Of a stretch of DNA of 23,797 nucleotides, positions 4,390 to 13,190 are shown piece after piece. The position numbers and the translations under genes were made by a program. Below the pieces are notes generated by a model, which saw only the letters and a program-made list of their open reading frames with translations, was not told the origin of the DNA and searched no databases. The stretch is taken from the IMG/VR virus record IMGVR_UViG_3300012985_000029, positions 1-23,797 of that record; one strand, given 5' to 3'. Positions within the stretch are counted from its first letter, which is position 1, and the number at the start of each line of letters is the position of its first letter. The stretch comes from a virus.

Positions 4390-5867
4390 CAGGCAGTCCT
4401 CCTCCACATGTAGACAGCAAGGAACGGGGGCAGGTGGTTGATAGCGGTTGAAGTACCCGGGCCGTTGCCCGAGTTTCCGTTGTAGGCCGGAAGTGAGATC
4501 TGTGCGGTCACCGAGGTACCCGTACCGCCGGTGGTGTTGGCCACGTCGGTAACGCGAGTTGCCGTGCCACCGGTCTGGGTAGTGGTGCCGTACTGGACAT
4601 TCACGGTTCCATTGCCATGGTCGTGGTTGATCGTGTGGGCGTGAGGCGGAAGGTTGGCCGCGGCGATGGTGTGAGTCTTGGCTCCACCCGTGTCTCCGGC
4701 CACATCCATGGTTGCGTCGGCGGGGTCCACTCCGATGAGCATTCGACCCGTACCGATGGCTACCCACGTTCCTCCAAACAGAGCAGCAGGGTTCGCTGAA
4801 CTGTACGAAATATAGACCGAGTCAACCGGCCAGTGGCTGAGAGCCGAGCCGGCAGGACCCGTTGCGCCCCGGATGTTCATCACCGGGTTGTACTTCTTGA
4901 TCGTAGCGCTGTTGGCGAAGTAGACGACTTCCTTGATGAAGTACACGTCGCCAAGATGATCGGGGTGAAGGTTCTGAACGATGTCCCCAGCCCTCGGTAG
5001 TCCGCCGTCAGCGAACGTACAAGGGACGCCCGACAACTCAGCATCCGCAGCACCGGGGAAGGACACGTTGACCGTGCCCCATCGGCTACCCTGGACACCC
5101 TGGGTGTTGTAGATCATAGGACCTACGTCCACGTTGCCCGACGGATACACCGCCGTTACAGGGAAGACCTGACCGACCGAGAAGCCGTTGAGGCTGACAA
5201 CCCAGTCACCGACTACCGGAATGCCGCCATCTTGCATGACGGCCGGAATATCCGTTGAGTCAGCGAAGGGCCATACGGAGATGGTTCCCCACCGAGTACC
5301 CTTTGGGCCAACGGGGCCTTGGATACCCTGGATACCCTGCGGCCCAGGCGCTCCTTGAGCCAGTTTCACAGCATGGATCCGCTGCACGTTGCAGGTGTGT
5401 GATGTGGTCGTCTGGACGTAGTCCTGCATGAGGACCTTTGCACCCGCTGCGTGAACGACGAACGTGCTCTTCGCGATGAACCAGCTACCGGTAGCCGCGG
5501 CAATAGCCGTCAAGCTACCACCGATCTCGGTGCTACCAGCACCCGACGACGGCGAGATGCTACCCGCCGTGTAGAACGCCAGACCATTGCGAACATCGGC
5601 TACACCACCGGTGATGGTACAGACGGCCTCTACCTCGTAGGTACCGGGGTAGTTGAACTGGATGCCTCCCGCCACGGGTGTGAACGCTCCTCGAGGGTCG
5701 TTCTTCTCCGTCAGAACCGGAACCTGGACGTGAGAGCCCCATCCAGACGTAGTACGAGCGGCTTCGGACGGCGGCACGCCCACCCAGTAGTGAGATTCGA
5801 CGTCCGGGTTGATCCCAGACCCGACCAAACGAGTGACAGTGGGAGAGGGCTTCTGGCGGTAAACCAT
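4389..5867 (-). CDS. Tail fibre/receptor-binding protein with collagen-like and collar domains, 492 aa
   Basis: Residues 1-170 look like a beta-rich jelly-roll (GAFTPVAGGIQFNYPGTYEVEA near 60-81; C1q-like by pattern). A collagen-like GXY stretch follows (GAPGPQGIQGIQGPVGPKG, 172-190), then two related about 70-residue units (190-256 and 260-333), a short RGATGPAG linker, and a C-terminal tail-collar/Gp10-C-like domain (345-492) with LFGGTWVAIGTGRMLIG and His-rich LPPHAHTINHDHGNG. The His cluster may bind metal, as in T4 gp12-type needles (inference). The ATG at 5867 overlaps the Dit stop as TGATG; the longer ORF to 5981 would overlap Dit by 115 nt. Likely host recognition. Confidence 0.82.
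   Translation of the reverse strand: MVYRQKPSPTVTRLVGSGINPDVESHYWVGVPPSEAARTTSGWGSHVQVPVLTEKNDPRGAFTPVAGGIQFNYPGTYEVEAVCTITGGVADVRNGLAFYTAGSISPSSGAGSTEIGGSLTAIAAATGSWFIAKSTFVVHAAGAKVLMQDYVQTTTSHTCNVQRIHAVKLAQGAPGPQGIQGIQGPVGPKGTRWGTISVWPFADSTDIPAVMQDGGIPVVGDWVVSLNGFSVGQVFPVTAVYPSGNVDVGPMIYNTQGVQGSRWGTVNVSFPGAADAELSGVPCTFADGGLPRAGDIVQNLHPDHLGDVYFIKEVVYFANSATIKKYNPVMNIRGATGPAGSALSHWPVDSVYISYSSANPAALFGGTWVAIGTGRMLIGVDPADATMDVAGDTGGAKTHTIAAANLPPHAHTINHDHGNGTVNVQYGTTTQTGGTATRVTDVANTTGGTGTSVTAQISLPAYNGNSGNGPGTSTAINHLPPFLAVYMWRRTA
4869..5300 (-). repeat. Internal duplication in the tail fibre
   Basis: Residues 190-256 and 260-333 of the fibre are two copies of one unit. Both open with G(T/S)RWGT(I/V), share DGG(I/L)PxxGD(W/I)V and a (V/I)xxV(Y/V)x pattern, and end before a QG or RG turn. 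The copies are diverged at protein level, so this is an old duplication rather than a recent DNA repeat. Confidence 0.65.
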
Positions 5868-6679
5868 CAGATACCCCACCACTGCGAGCGGAACTCGTAA
5901 CTCGTCATGACGACCTTGCCATCCCCGCTCACGGCTCCGTAGGCCTTGATGGTATTGCTGGGACGGTCCAGGCCGATCCACGACGAAGAGGGGTCCAGAG
6001 CGGCCATGATGTCGGTCGCACCGACCTTGATGCTCCGCTGGCCCTTTCGCGTGTCGATGGTGATGATCTGGCCGACCGTGAAGGCCCGGTTCAAGATCAT
6101 CTTGTTCCCGTTGATGTCGAACGTCAGCACGCTGGTGGCCGTGTTGACCTTGAACGTGGCCTTGATGCCCGTTCGAGCGGATCCGTCGTAGTTGACCGGG
6201 AGAGATCCCCAGCCAACAGCGTCCGCACCAGTCGTGAGGTCGTACGAGAACAAATATGCGTCCATGCAGACCATGCTGATCTGGATGTCGCGGCTTTGAC
6301 TGAACTGATCGGTGTTGATGTCCTCCGTGTAACCCACGAAGTAGCGGTCGGGCCTACGGTCGTCTTGGAGCACGACCTTGACACCGTCCGAGCCCGGCTG
6401 GGGCTGGTAGAACGTGCGGTACAGCGTCTCCCGAAGGTCGCTCACTTCGACATCGTTCTCGTAGTCAGGGTTCATCTTGAGGGTGATGACAGGCGTCAGC
6501 TTCTCAGCGCGCCGACCCTGGTAGTAGCTGCCCTCGCTGGCGTAGTCACCAGTGAACAGCCCCACCTTTGCCGAAGTGAGGCCCGAGATGTTCTTGACGA
6601 TGAACATCTCCGAGGGGTCGACGTCCGAAATATGGAGCGTCAAGGGGTTTGCACTCTCAACGATCACTGTCTCGAGCAT
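5867..6679 (-). CDS. Distal tail protein (Dit-like), 270 aa
   Basis: It sits directly after the tape measure gene and starts MLETVIVESANPLTLHISDVDP. This is the Sipho_tail/Dit pattern, including an early GL/GLTSAKVGLFTGDYAS-type loop and VITLKMNPDYENDVEVSDLRETLYRTFY (the conserved RE/LR-xLY region near residues 66-92). The second half (from about residue 150) is beta-rich and resembles the galectin-like Dit domain. Dit hexamers connect the tail tube to the tip complex. GGAGG lies 6 nt before the ATG. Length is typical of the family. Confidence 0.82.
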   Translation of the reverse strand: MLETVIVESANPLTLHISDVDPSEMFIVKNISGLTSAKVGLFTGDYASEGSYYQGRRAEKLTPVITLKMNPDYENDVEVSDLRETLYRTFYQPQPGSDGVKVVLQDDRRPDRYFVGYTEDINTDQFSQSRDIQISMVCMDAYLFSYDLTTGADAVGWGSLPVNYDGSARTGIKATFKVNTATSVLTFDINGNKMILNRAFTVGQIITIDTRKGQRSIKVGATDIMAALDPSSSWIGLDRPSNTIKAYGAVSGDGKVVMTSYEFRSQWWGI

Positions 6680-6693
6680 CTCGGGCCTCCTTC

Positions 6694-9600
6694 TCAGGCT
6701 GCAGCTCCCGCCAACTTGTCGCTGGCGAAGGTGAGCTGGTTGTTGGTCTGCCGGTAGATCTCAGCGTCACTGAGGGACTCCGGCGAGGTGTTGTACTGGT
6801 TGAATTCGATCGTCTGACCCGCCGCAGCCGCAGCGTAGGCCGAGTCGTACAGATCCTGGTACTTGTTGAATGCTGCAGCGGCATCTTCGGACTGGTAGAT
6901 GTCGATCACCGTCGGGGTTCCACCGCCAGTGCCGTTCCCGTCGTTCAGATATCCGTCCGCCTCTTCCTGGAGCTGACGCGCCTGCTCGGCCTCTTCGAGA
7001 GCCTGCTGAGCAAGTGCGTTCGCCCGTTCCAAGTCGGTGTAGGCGAGTTCCTTCGCCTTCTGCAGATGTGCGTCTGCCTTGGCCTGGAGGTCGATTGCCT
7101 CCTGGCGACGCTTCGCAGCCTTCTCCTCGTTGGAGAGCTTCTCGAACGCAGCGGCGTCGGCATCAGCCTTCGCTTCCTTGTCGAACAGCTCCTGGAAGGC
7201 CTTGGCCGCGTCGTCGCCGGCCAGCTTCTGGTACTTGATCGCGTCCAAAGCACTCTTACGGGACGCCTCGATGAGGTCGTTGGCTTTCTTCGCCTGCTCG
7301 CGAGCTTCCTTCTCAGCCTTGCGCGCCTGCTCGAGAAGCGCCTTGCGCTCCTTCTCCGAACCTGCGTGTTTGGCCTGCTCACGAAGTGCGGCAGCCTGGA
7401 TCCGAGCCGCTTCCGCAGCCTTCTCCGCCTGCTTGGCGCCTGCGAGCTGGGACTTGGCCTGGTTCGACCTGATCTCAGCACGCTCCGCGTTGTCAGCCTT
7501 CTGCCACTTCTCCTTGCGCGCCTCTGCTGCACGTGCGGCCTTGGCCTCGGCCTCTTCCTTACGTGCCTGCTTGGCTGCTTCCTTCGCCCTCTTGGAGAGC
7601 TTGTTGGCAGCCTTGTCGTCTTCCTTCGTCTTGGTCTTGTTCGCCGACTTCTGAGCAGCAGCGGCAGCAGCCGCCAGTCCCTGGGCCTTGGCGCGGGCCG
7701 CGATGGCCTGCTGGTCCAGCTTCTGCATGTACTTGCTCATCATGTCGTCAGCCATAGCGATCGTGCCGTGCATCATCGACGCGACGGCGGTGATCGCCAG
7801 TGCTGCGTGGTCCTGGATACCCTTACCGAGACCCATGACCATGAACTTACCGATCTCCATGAAGACGCGAGACGGCGAGTGAATAAGCGGGATCTTCTTG
7901 GCCAGACTGATGGCCTTACCGACCACGTCGCCGATGGGTCCGAGGACCTCCTGCGCGTTGTCTGCAATGCCCTGACCCAGACCCTTGACCATGTTGAGAC
8001 CGACGTCCTTCATGGCGTCCAGCACATCCGTGATGCCCCCACCGATGGCGGAGGAACCGTTTCGGATGGCCGAGGCCAGGTCGTGCAGGAACGTCGCGAT
8101 CAGGTTGATGCCGGCGTTCGCCAGCTTGAATGCGTTCTTCTCCAATCCCTGGGCGAACTTGATGACGACTTCCGTCGCCTTGTCCACCAACTGGCCCACA
8201 CGGGACCCGATGCCCTCGATGAGCTTAGTCAGGAACTGAATGCCGAGCGTGGCGAACTCGCCGACCCGAGACTGGAGCCCTCGCAGGAACCCAAGGACGA
8301 TGTCCAGTCCGAGCTTGACGAGCTTCGGAATATACTTCCGTGCCGCCGCGTCCAGCTTGGCCAGCCACTCGGTGACGACCTGTCCGAACGTCTGCTTCTT
8401 GTCGCCCGACTGCATTTCCTTCATGATCGCCTTGAAGAGGTCCTTGAACCCCTGGATGATCATGGGAACTGCCTGGACAACGGTGTCGATGATCTCCTGG
8501 AGGATCTTGAGGATCGACTCGCGCATGACAGGCGCCTGCTGGGCAAGCGTCTGGAAGAACACGCCGACCGCCACCGCAGCACCCGTTGCCAGGACCGCGA
8601 AAGCAGCCACACCCGCACCAGCCAGAGTGACCGCGATGGCCATGGCAGCAGCGAATGCGAGAAGACCCAAGCCCAGGAGGGCGAAGCCTGCAGCCAAGAT
8701 GATCAGCACCGGGGCTACCGGAGCGATGGCGTACAGGAACACGGTGAGGATCGCCGCGATAGCAGCGATTGCGACAGTGAGAACCGTCAGCACGACCGCA
8801 GCCTTGCCGATCGACTCCCAGTCGACGTGGTTGAACATGATGCAGGCCAGCGCCAGGGCCACCATGGCTGCAGCGGTAGCGAGGATCACGGCAGCGCCGG
8901 CACCTCCACCACCCACGTACAATATGGCAGCGATCGCAATGGTCAGAAGACCCAGGATCACGGCAGCCTTACCGATGCTCTCCCACTTGACGAGAGCGAA
9001 CATGATGAGGGCGTTGGCCAGAGCGATCATGCCGACGGAAGCCGCCAACATAGCCACACCAACCTTCGCGATGCCCTGATACGGGATGAGTGCCAAGGCA
9101 CCCACGGCCAGAGTGACGCCTGCAAGTGCAGCGCCAGCCTTGCCCATCGAACCCCAGTCGACCAGCTTGAAGAGGAGAAGCGCGCCCGCAAGGACGATCA
9201 TCGCCAGGGACACAGCCATGATGGCTGCAGCACCGGCTACCAGGTTCTTGGCCGCGTGCTCGCCAAGGTTGCCCAGTTGCTCCAGAACCTTCATCATCAC
9301 GATCATCGAGCCGAGGCCCTTGACCAGTGACGTCCAGTCCACCTTGTTCATGATGAGAAGTGCGGTCGACAGCATGACCATCGAGGCCGACAAAGCAAGC
9401 ATCGCCACAGAGAGGGCGAACATCTTGCCGATCGTTCCCTTGGAATTGAGCTTGTCCACCACGTCGCCCAGAGCGCTGAGGCTCTTGTTGAGGATGAAGC
9501 CGAGCGCACCCATCGCGACGATGGCCTGACCCAGGTTCTTGATCGGGATCTTGGAGAGGATGAACAGCGACACGGCCAGAAGACCCAACGCGATCGCAAC

Positions 9601-11511
9601 CGCGATGATCATCTTGGCCATGGCCTCGCGCTTCGCCGCCTGAGCGAACCCAGTCAGCGACTTGCCGAGGTCGTCCATCAACCCAACGGCAGCCGGCATG
9701 AAGTCTGCCAGTCCACCGAGACCCTTGCGGATCGAGTGCACGAAGCGGATGATCTCGTACGCCATGGTGGCGAAGATCGCCTGGTTGAAACTCTTGACCA
9801 GGTCCTCTGCAGTGAGCTTCTGGAAGAAGCCACTCACCTGATCCCACAACCACGAGAATCCTGCTCCTATTTTGGCCAAAGCGCCTTGAATGATGGAGGC
9901 CGCACTCTGCAGAGCCGACGCGGACTTCTGTGCGCCAGATGCTGCGCTGTCTCCAGCGCTACTTGCTCCACCGAGGTCGGGCATCGACGGCATCGAGATG
10001 CTCGGGAGGTTGATGCTACTGAGAGCACCACCCAGCGACTGCCCCTTCTTGATCAGATCGGAGATGGCGTCCTTCGCAGCGATGGCCACAGCGGCCACGC
10101 CCTGGAGGAAGCCCATGAAGCCGCCAGCACTCGGCGCATCCATCTCGGCCAGCCCTGCGGCGGCCTTGACGAAGTCGACGATGTAGCCAACGACGTTTCC
10201 GATGATGGTCCCGCCCATCTTGAAGGCGAGGAACATACCCGTGAGGAGGGGTGTGATGATCGGGATGCCCTTCGCCAACCAGGCCAGGGGGCGGGTGAGC
10301 AGCTCGAATCCGGCGGAGAGGCCGTAGAGGGCCTTGCCGGCACCCTTGTTGGAGCTGGGGAAGGCGGCACTCCATGCGTCGCCGATGGCGTGCAGGAGGG
10401 CGCCGATGGGGGCGAGGATGTTCTTGAAGCCCTGGAGGGTCTTCTCGAAGCCGCCCATCTGACGCCAGGTCTTGAGGGCGGTGGCCAGGAAGTTGAAGAA
10501 GTTCTTGACGGACCCACCGACGACGTTCGAAAGGCCGGTCCACATGGAGGTCGCCTGCTTGAGGTTACCCACCAGCGCCGTGAAGACGGCAGACCAGCCC
10601 GAGCCCAGGGACTCCTTGAGAGTGTCCATGAAGGCCGTGAACGTACGGACCTCGGTTGCAGACTTGAAGGCCTGCTTGCCGAGCTTGGTGTTGGTGTCCG
10701 CGTACTTGCCCAGCGCGCTGTTCAGGACCTCGGTGGTTGCCCACTGGTCCTGCAGGCCGTCTCGCCAACCCTTCGTGGCCGAGATGACCCGACCGCTCGA
10801 GGTAACGAACTCCTTGCCCTTCTTGGTCAGCGTTCCTGCCGCCACACCAGCCTGGAGCAACTGCTCCTTGAACTTGATCGTGCCCATGTTGGCGTTCTCG
10901 ATCTGCATCCAGTCGTTGAGCATGATGAAGCCGGTCTGCATCGACTGAGAGAACGCGTACATCGCCCGGTTTGCTTCCTGCGTCGAGGCACCTGCGAACG
11001 CCGCGGCGTTGGCGATACCCTTGATCGACGTGACAGCCCGGGGCAGGGGCACTCCAGCGTTGACGAACTTGGTGATGCTGTCCGTCATGTTGCTGAAGCT
11101 GTAGATCGTCTGGTCCGAGTAGGTGTTGAGCTGGTTCAGGTATCCCTTCACCTCGCCAGCGGACTTGCCGGTGGCGTTCATGATGACGTTCTGCTTGGTC
11201 AGCAAGGCCTCGTACTCGGAGAAGCCCTGCTTGATCGGGTCGAACGTGAGTGCCTTGGCCATGTTGAGGCCGGTGTTGACCACCTTGTTGGTGATCGTGG
11301 CGAGTGCCGTCGTGGTGACGATCGCCATCTTCGACGCCGTAACGCCGACAGTCTCCATCTGGGAGGAGAGGTCCAGAAGGCCCTTGCTCTTGCCCGCACC
11401 GTCGACAGCCTTGTTGGTGTCGGCCAACGCCTTCTGGGTGTCAGCCGCGCCCTTCATGAACTGCTTGTTGTCGAACTGCATCCGTACGATGCGATCATCG
11501 GTTGAACTCAT
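6694..11511 (-). CDS. Tape measure protein, 1605 aa
   Basis: By far the largest gene. The N-terminal region (about residues 60-330) has the tape-measure domain pattern (YEALLTKQNVIMNATGKSAGEVKGYL; TYSDQTIYSFSNMTDSITKF; ANAAAFAGASTQEANRAMYAFSQSMQTG). The middle (about 630-990) is highly hydrophobic, with five related about 55-60-residue units. Residues about 1257-1520 are Ala/Lys/Glu coiled coil, and the C-terminus ends EFNQYNTSPESLSDAEIYRQ, typical of actinophage tape measures. It sets tail length and probably helps DNA cross the membrane. At about 1.5 angstrom per residue, the tail would be near 240 nm (inference). The start overlaps the gp10-like gene as ATGA. Confidence 0.93.
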   Translation of the reverse strand: MSSTDDRIVRMQFDNKQFMKGAADTQKALADTNKAVDGAGKSKGLLDLSSQMETVGVTASKMAIVTTTALATITNKVVNTGLNMAKALTFDPIKQGFSEYEALLTKQNVIMNATGKSAGEVKGYLNQLNTYSDQTIYSFSNMTDSITKFVNAGVPLPRAVTSIKGIANAAAFAGASTQEANRAMYAFSQSMQTGFIMLNDWMQIENANMGTIKFKEQLLQAGVAAGTLTKKGKEFVTSSGRVISATKGWRDGLQDQWATTEVLNSALGKYADTNTKLGKQAFKSATEVRTFTAFMDTLKESLGSGWSAVFTALVGNLKQATSMWTGLSNVVGGSVKNFFNFLATALKTWRQMGGFEKTLQGFKNILAPIGALLHAIGDAWSAAFPSSNKGAGKALYGLSAGFELLTRPLAWLAKGIPIITPLLTGMFLAFKMGGTIIGNVVGYIVDFVKAAAGLAEMDAPSAGGFMGFLQGVAAVAIAAKDAISDLIKKGQSLGGALSSINLPSISMPSMPDLGGASSAGDSAASGAQKSASALQSAASIIQGALAKIGAGFSWLWDQVSGFFQKLTAEDLVKSFNQAIFATMAYEIIRFVHSIRKGLGGLADFMPAAVGLMDDLGKSLTGFAQAAKREAMAKMIIAVAIALGLLAVSLFILSKIPIKNLGQAIVAMGALGFILNKSLSALGDVVDKLNSKGTIGKMFALSVAMLALSASMVMLSTALLIMNKVDWTSLVKGLGSMIVMMKVLEQLGNLGEHAAKNLVAGAAAIMAVSLAMIVLAGALLLFKLVDWGSMGKAGAALAGVTLAVGALALIPYQGIAKVGVAMLAASVGMIALANALIMFALVKWESIGKAAVILGLLTIAIAAILYVGGGGAGAAVILATAAAMVALALACIMFNHVDWESIGKAAVVLTVLTVAIAAIAAILTVFLYAIAPVAPVLIILAAGFALLGLGLLAFAAAMAIAVTLAGAGVAAFAVLATGAAVAVGVFFQTLAQQAPVMRESILKILQEIIDTVVQAVPMIIQGFKDLFKAIMKEMQSGDKKQTFGQVVTEWLAKLDAAARKYIPKLVKLGLDIVLGFLRGLQSRVGEFATLGIQFLTKLIEGIGSRVGQLVDKATEVVIKFAQGLEKNAFKLANAGINLIATFLHDLASAIRNGSSAIGGGITDVLDAMKDVGLNMVKGLGQGIADNAQEVLGPIGDVVGKAISLAKKIPLIHSPSRVFMEIGKFMVMGLGKGIQDHAALAITAVASMMHGTIAMADDMMSKYMQKLDQQAIAARAKAQGLAAAAAAAQKSANKTKTKEDDKAANKLSKRAKEAAKQARKEEAEAKAARAAEARKEKWQKADNAERAEIRSNQAKSQLAGAKQAEKAAEAARIQAAALREQAKHAGSEKERKALLEQARKAEKEAREQAKKANDLIEASRKSALDAIKYQKLAGDDAAKAFQELFDKEAKADADAAAFEKLSNEEKAAKRRQEAIDLQAKADAHLQKAKELAYTDLERANALAQQALEEAEQARQLQEEADGYLNDGNGTGGGTPTVIDIYQSEDAAAAFNKYQDLYDSAYAAAAAGQTIEFNQYNTSPESLSDAEIYRQTNNQLTFASDKLAGAAA
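8741..9617 (-). repeat. Five hydrophobic repeat units within the tape measure
   Basis: Each unit is two hydrophobic helices around a short polar turn. The turns read KIPIKNLGQA, KVDWTSLVKG, LVDWGSMGKA, LVKWESIGKA and HVDWESIGKA, spaced 55-60 residues apart in the last four. The final two are the most alike (ESIGKAAV(I/V)L..LT(I/V)AIAAI). The pattern suggests tandem duplication of a membrane hairpin module. Confidence 0.7.
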
Positions 11512-11885
11512 GCCTTCTGCACCTCCTTCCAGACACTGGCAGCGATCTCGTCAAATATGGGCCGTAGGGCCGGGTTGATGTAGTCGTACCCCTGGATCCA
11601 GCCTCCATTGCCGGTTCCGTGGCCGTACTGAAGCCCGATAGCGACGTGGAAACCGTTCTCGACGTTCGTGTTGGACCACCAGATGGTGACTCCTCCACTA
11701 GTCTTCTCGATCTCCGCGGTCCACGAGTCTGCGGTGAGTCCCGAATCACGGGGCGTTGCTGCACGAAGGGCCTCTACACCCCGCTGGGCAAGCGGCTCCA
11801 GCCCGGAATATAGGTCGCCCCTGATCATGCTGGCCAGGAAACGTTCGGTGTTGCTGGTGTTCCCTGACGCTGTGATGCTGATCAT
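11508..11885 (-). CDS. HK97 gp10-like tail completion/connector protein, 125 aa
   Basis: The motif set ATPRDSGLTADSW, WWSNTNVENGFHVAI, LQYGHGTGNGGWIQGYDYINPAL and IFDEIA is characteristic of the HK97 gp10-like family of head-tail connector/tail completion proteins. AAGGAG precedes the ATG. It overlaps the tape measure start by 4 nt. In most siphophages this gene lies between head closure and tail terminator; here it is directly before the tape measure, about 3.4 kb from that position, so its role in tail rather than neck assembly should be kept open. Confidence 0.75.
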   Translation of the reverse strand: MISITASGNTSNTERFLASMIRGDLYSGLEPLAQRGVEALRAATPRDSGLTADSWTAEIEKTSGGVTIWWSNTNVENGFHVAIGLQYGHGTGNGGWIQGYDYINPALRPIFDEIAASVWKEVQKA

Positions 11886-11896
11886 GGCGCTCCTTT

Positions 11897-12616
11897 CTAG
11901 TCCGTGGTGAAGTAGAGGACGACGACGCCAGGCTTGCCGGTCGTACCCGTCAGACCTGCCACCGACGTGGCGCTACCCGTGGAATATCCCGGTGCGGAGT
12001 CTCCACCTTCGCCACCTTCGCCGTACACCAGACCCGTGCTGGGCTCGGTATACCCGTGACCCCCGATGCCGCCGGCGCCGCCGCTCCAGAGGTAGGAGCT
12101 TCCGATGTCGGACACCACACCAGCCGTCCCGTTGGCTCCCGAGAACCCTTCCGAGACCGCAGGGGCCTTAACGCCAGCCGCACCGCCTGCCGAAGCCGTG
12201 CTGTTGCCGCCGTTTCCACCGACGATTCCAGCCGCAGCCGCGGTACCGTTGAATGAGCTCGCCGCGGCAGCCCCGCCCACAGTGACCGGAGTCCCCGTTG
12301 TGGGGAGGTTTGTGATGGGGGCCTTAGCAGTGGTCGTCTGACCCCCGCTCGAACCGCCACCTCCACCACCCGCGCGAGCGTAGTAGGTACCGGTCGTCTG
12401 CGGACGGTCCGGAAGCTTGGTGGTCTTCACGCTGGTACCACCGTTGCCGCCCTTGCCGCCACCGCCGACCACGACCGCCTGGAACTTGCGGTATCCGTGG
12501 GCGATGTACTTGTCTCGATCGAAGATGGCCGGCGTGAGCACGCTTCCTGGAGGCGTCGCGGTGAGCTTGATGGACGACGGCAGTTGCGTGGGCTGCGGTC
12601 GCACGACCATCTTCAT
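11897..12616 (-). CDS. Glycine-rich adhesin-like virion protein, 239 aa
   Basis: After about 45 ordinary residues (with KYIAHGYRKFQAVVV), the chain becomes glycine-rich: GGGGKGGNGG, AGGGGGGSSGG, GGNGGNSTASAGGAAG, SGGAGGIGGHGY, GEGGEGGD. It closes with GKPGVVVLYF, the usual last beta strand of phage glycine-rich domains that stack polyglycine-II helices in receptor-binding tips. The ATG at 12616 overlaps the upstream TGA as TGATG; a GTG at 12619 (one codon longer) is equally possible because GGTGGA serves either. It is placed before the tape measure, unlike normal tip adhesins. Receptor binding or surface decoration is inferred. Confidence 0.7.
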   Translation of the reverse strand: MKMVVRPQPTQLPSSIKLTATPPGSVLTPAIFDRDKYIAHGYRKFQAVVVGGGGKGGNGGTSVKTTKLPDRPQTTGTYYARAGGGGGGSSGGQTTTAKAPITNLPTTGTPVTVGGAAAASSFNGTAAAAGIVGGNGGNSTASAGGAAGVKAPAVSEGFSGANGTAGVVSDIGSSYLWSGGAGGIGGHGYTEPSTGLVYGEGGEGGDSAPGYSTGSATSVAGLTGTTGKPGVVVLYFTTD

Positions 12617-13176
12617 CACTTGAGATCCACCCCCATGAAGCCGGCGAACCAGTTGGTCCCGTCGAACCAGAAGACGACAACGTCGATGGCGTTGGCCGCC
12701 GTGGTGAGGGTGAGCACCCCCTGGGACTTCTTGAAGCCCGCCAGCGTGAGGGTCCGGCCGCCAGTGGCGTCCTGAGTGATTCGAACCGCGAACTGGGTGT
12801 TCGGCTTGGCACCTGCAGGCAGATTCGCCGTGTCGATGGTGATGTTGCCGGTCGCGGTGAGGGTGATCAAGGCGTTGACCAGGTTGGCGTTGTTGAATGA
12901 GCCGCCCGGGGCGTCGGTGAACGTCAGGCTTCCGGAGAAGTTCCCTCGGTTCACGACCTTTCCAGCGACCTGGTTCGGAACTGCAGCGTTGACGGCTGCA
13001 TCCACCTGACCGGCGACGAGGCCGGACATGATCGCGGAGAAGTCACCAGCGTCGATGGTCGAACCGTTCCCTCGAGTGAGGATCAGGTGACCAGCGCCGT
13101 TGATGGAGCCCGAGACTACGGACATGCCGAGGACCTCGTCAGCCTTTGCCTTGGTGATGCCGGTTACTGTGGCCAT
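12616..13176 (-). CDS. Fibre-like minor tail protein, 186 aa
   Basis: The N-terminus GITKAKADEVLGMSVVSGSINGAGHLILTRGNGSTIDAG is an attachment module common to actinophage tail fibres (GLTxxRxxEI..xSVVSGxVxxxGxLILT.xDGxxIDAG). The C-terminal half is a beta-rich domain (FAVRITQDATGGRTLTL ... DVVVFWFDGTNWFAG) also found at the ends of phage fibres. It starts after GAGGAAGGAA. It lies between the tail-tube paralogue and the glycine-rich protein and is coupled to the latter by TGATG, so the two probably act together on the virion surface. Confidence 0.7.
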   Translation of the reverse strand: MATVTGITKAKADEVLGMSVVSGSINGAGHLILTRGNGSTIDAGDFSAIMSGLVAGQVDAAVNAAVPNQVAGKVVNRGNFSGSLTFTDAPGGSFNNANLVNALITLTATGNITIDTANLPAGAKPNTQFAVRITQDATGGRTLTLAGFKKSQGVLTLTTAANAIDVVVFWFDGTNWFAGFMGVDLK

Positions 13177-13190
13177 GTGGCTTCCTTCCT

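Noticed and set aside
3274-4767. Longer 497-aa version of the Gp37-like gene
   Set aside because: The upstream extension reads through the fibre gene in another frame and is Arg/His/Gly-rich. AGGAGG and a TGATG overlap support the start at 4389.
6649-9330. 893-codon open frame on the plus strand
   Set aside because: It lies opposite the tape measure gene; the frame is open because of GC-rich codon bias. Its translation is low-complexity Leu/Asp/His/Arg text with no ribosome site or domain.
9736-11505. 589-codon open frame on the plus strand
   Set aside because: Antisense to the N-terminal half of the tape measure, with no recognisable motif or ribosome site.
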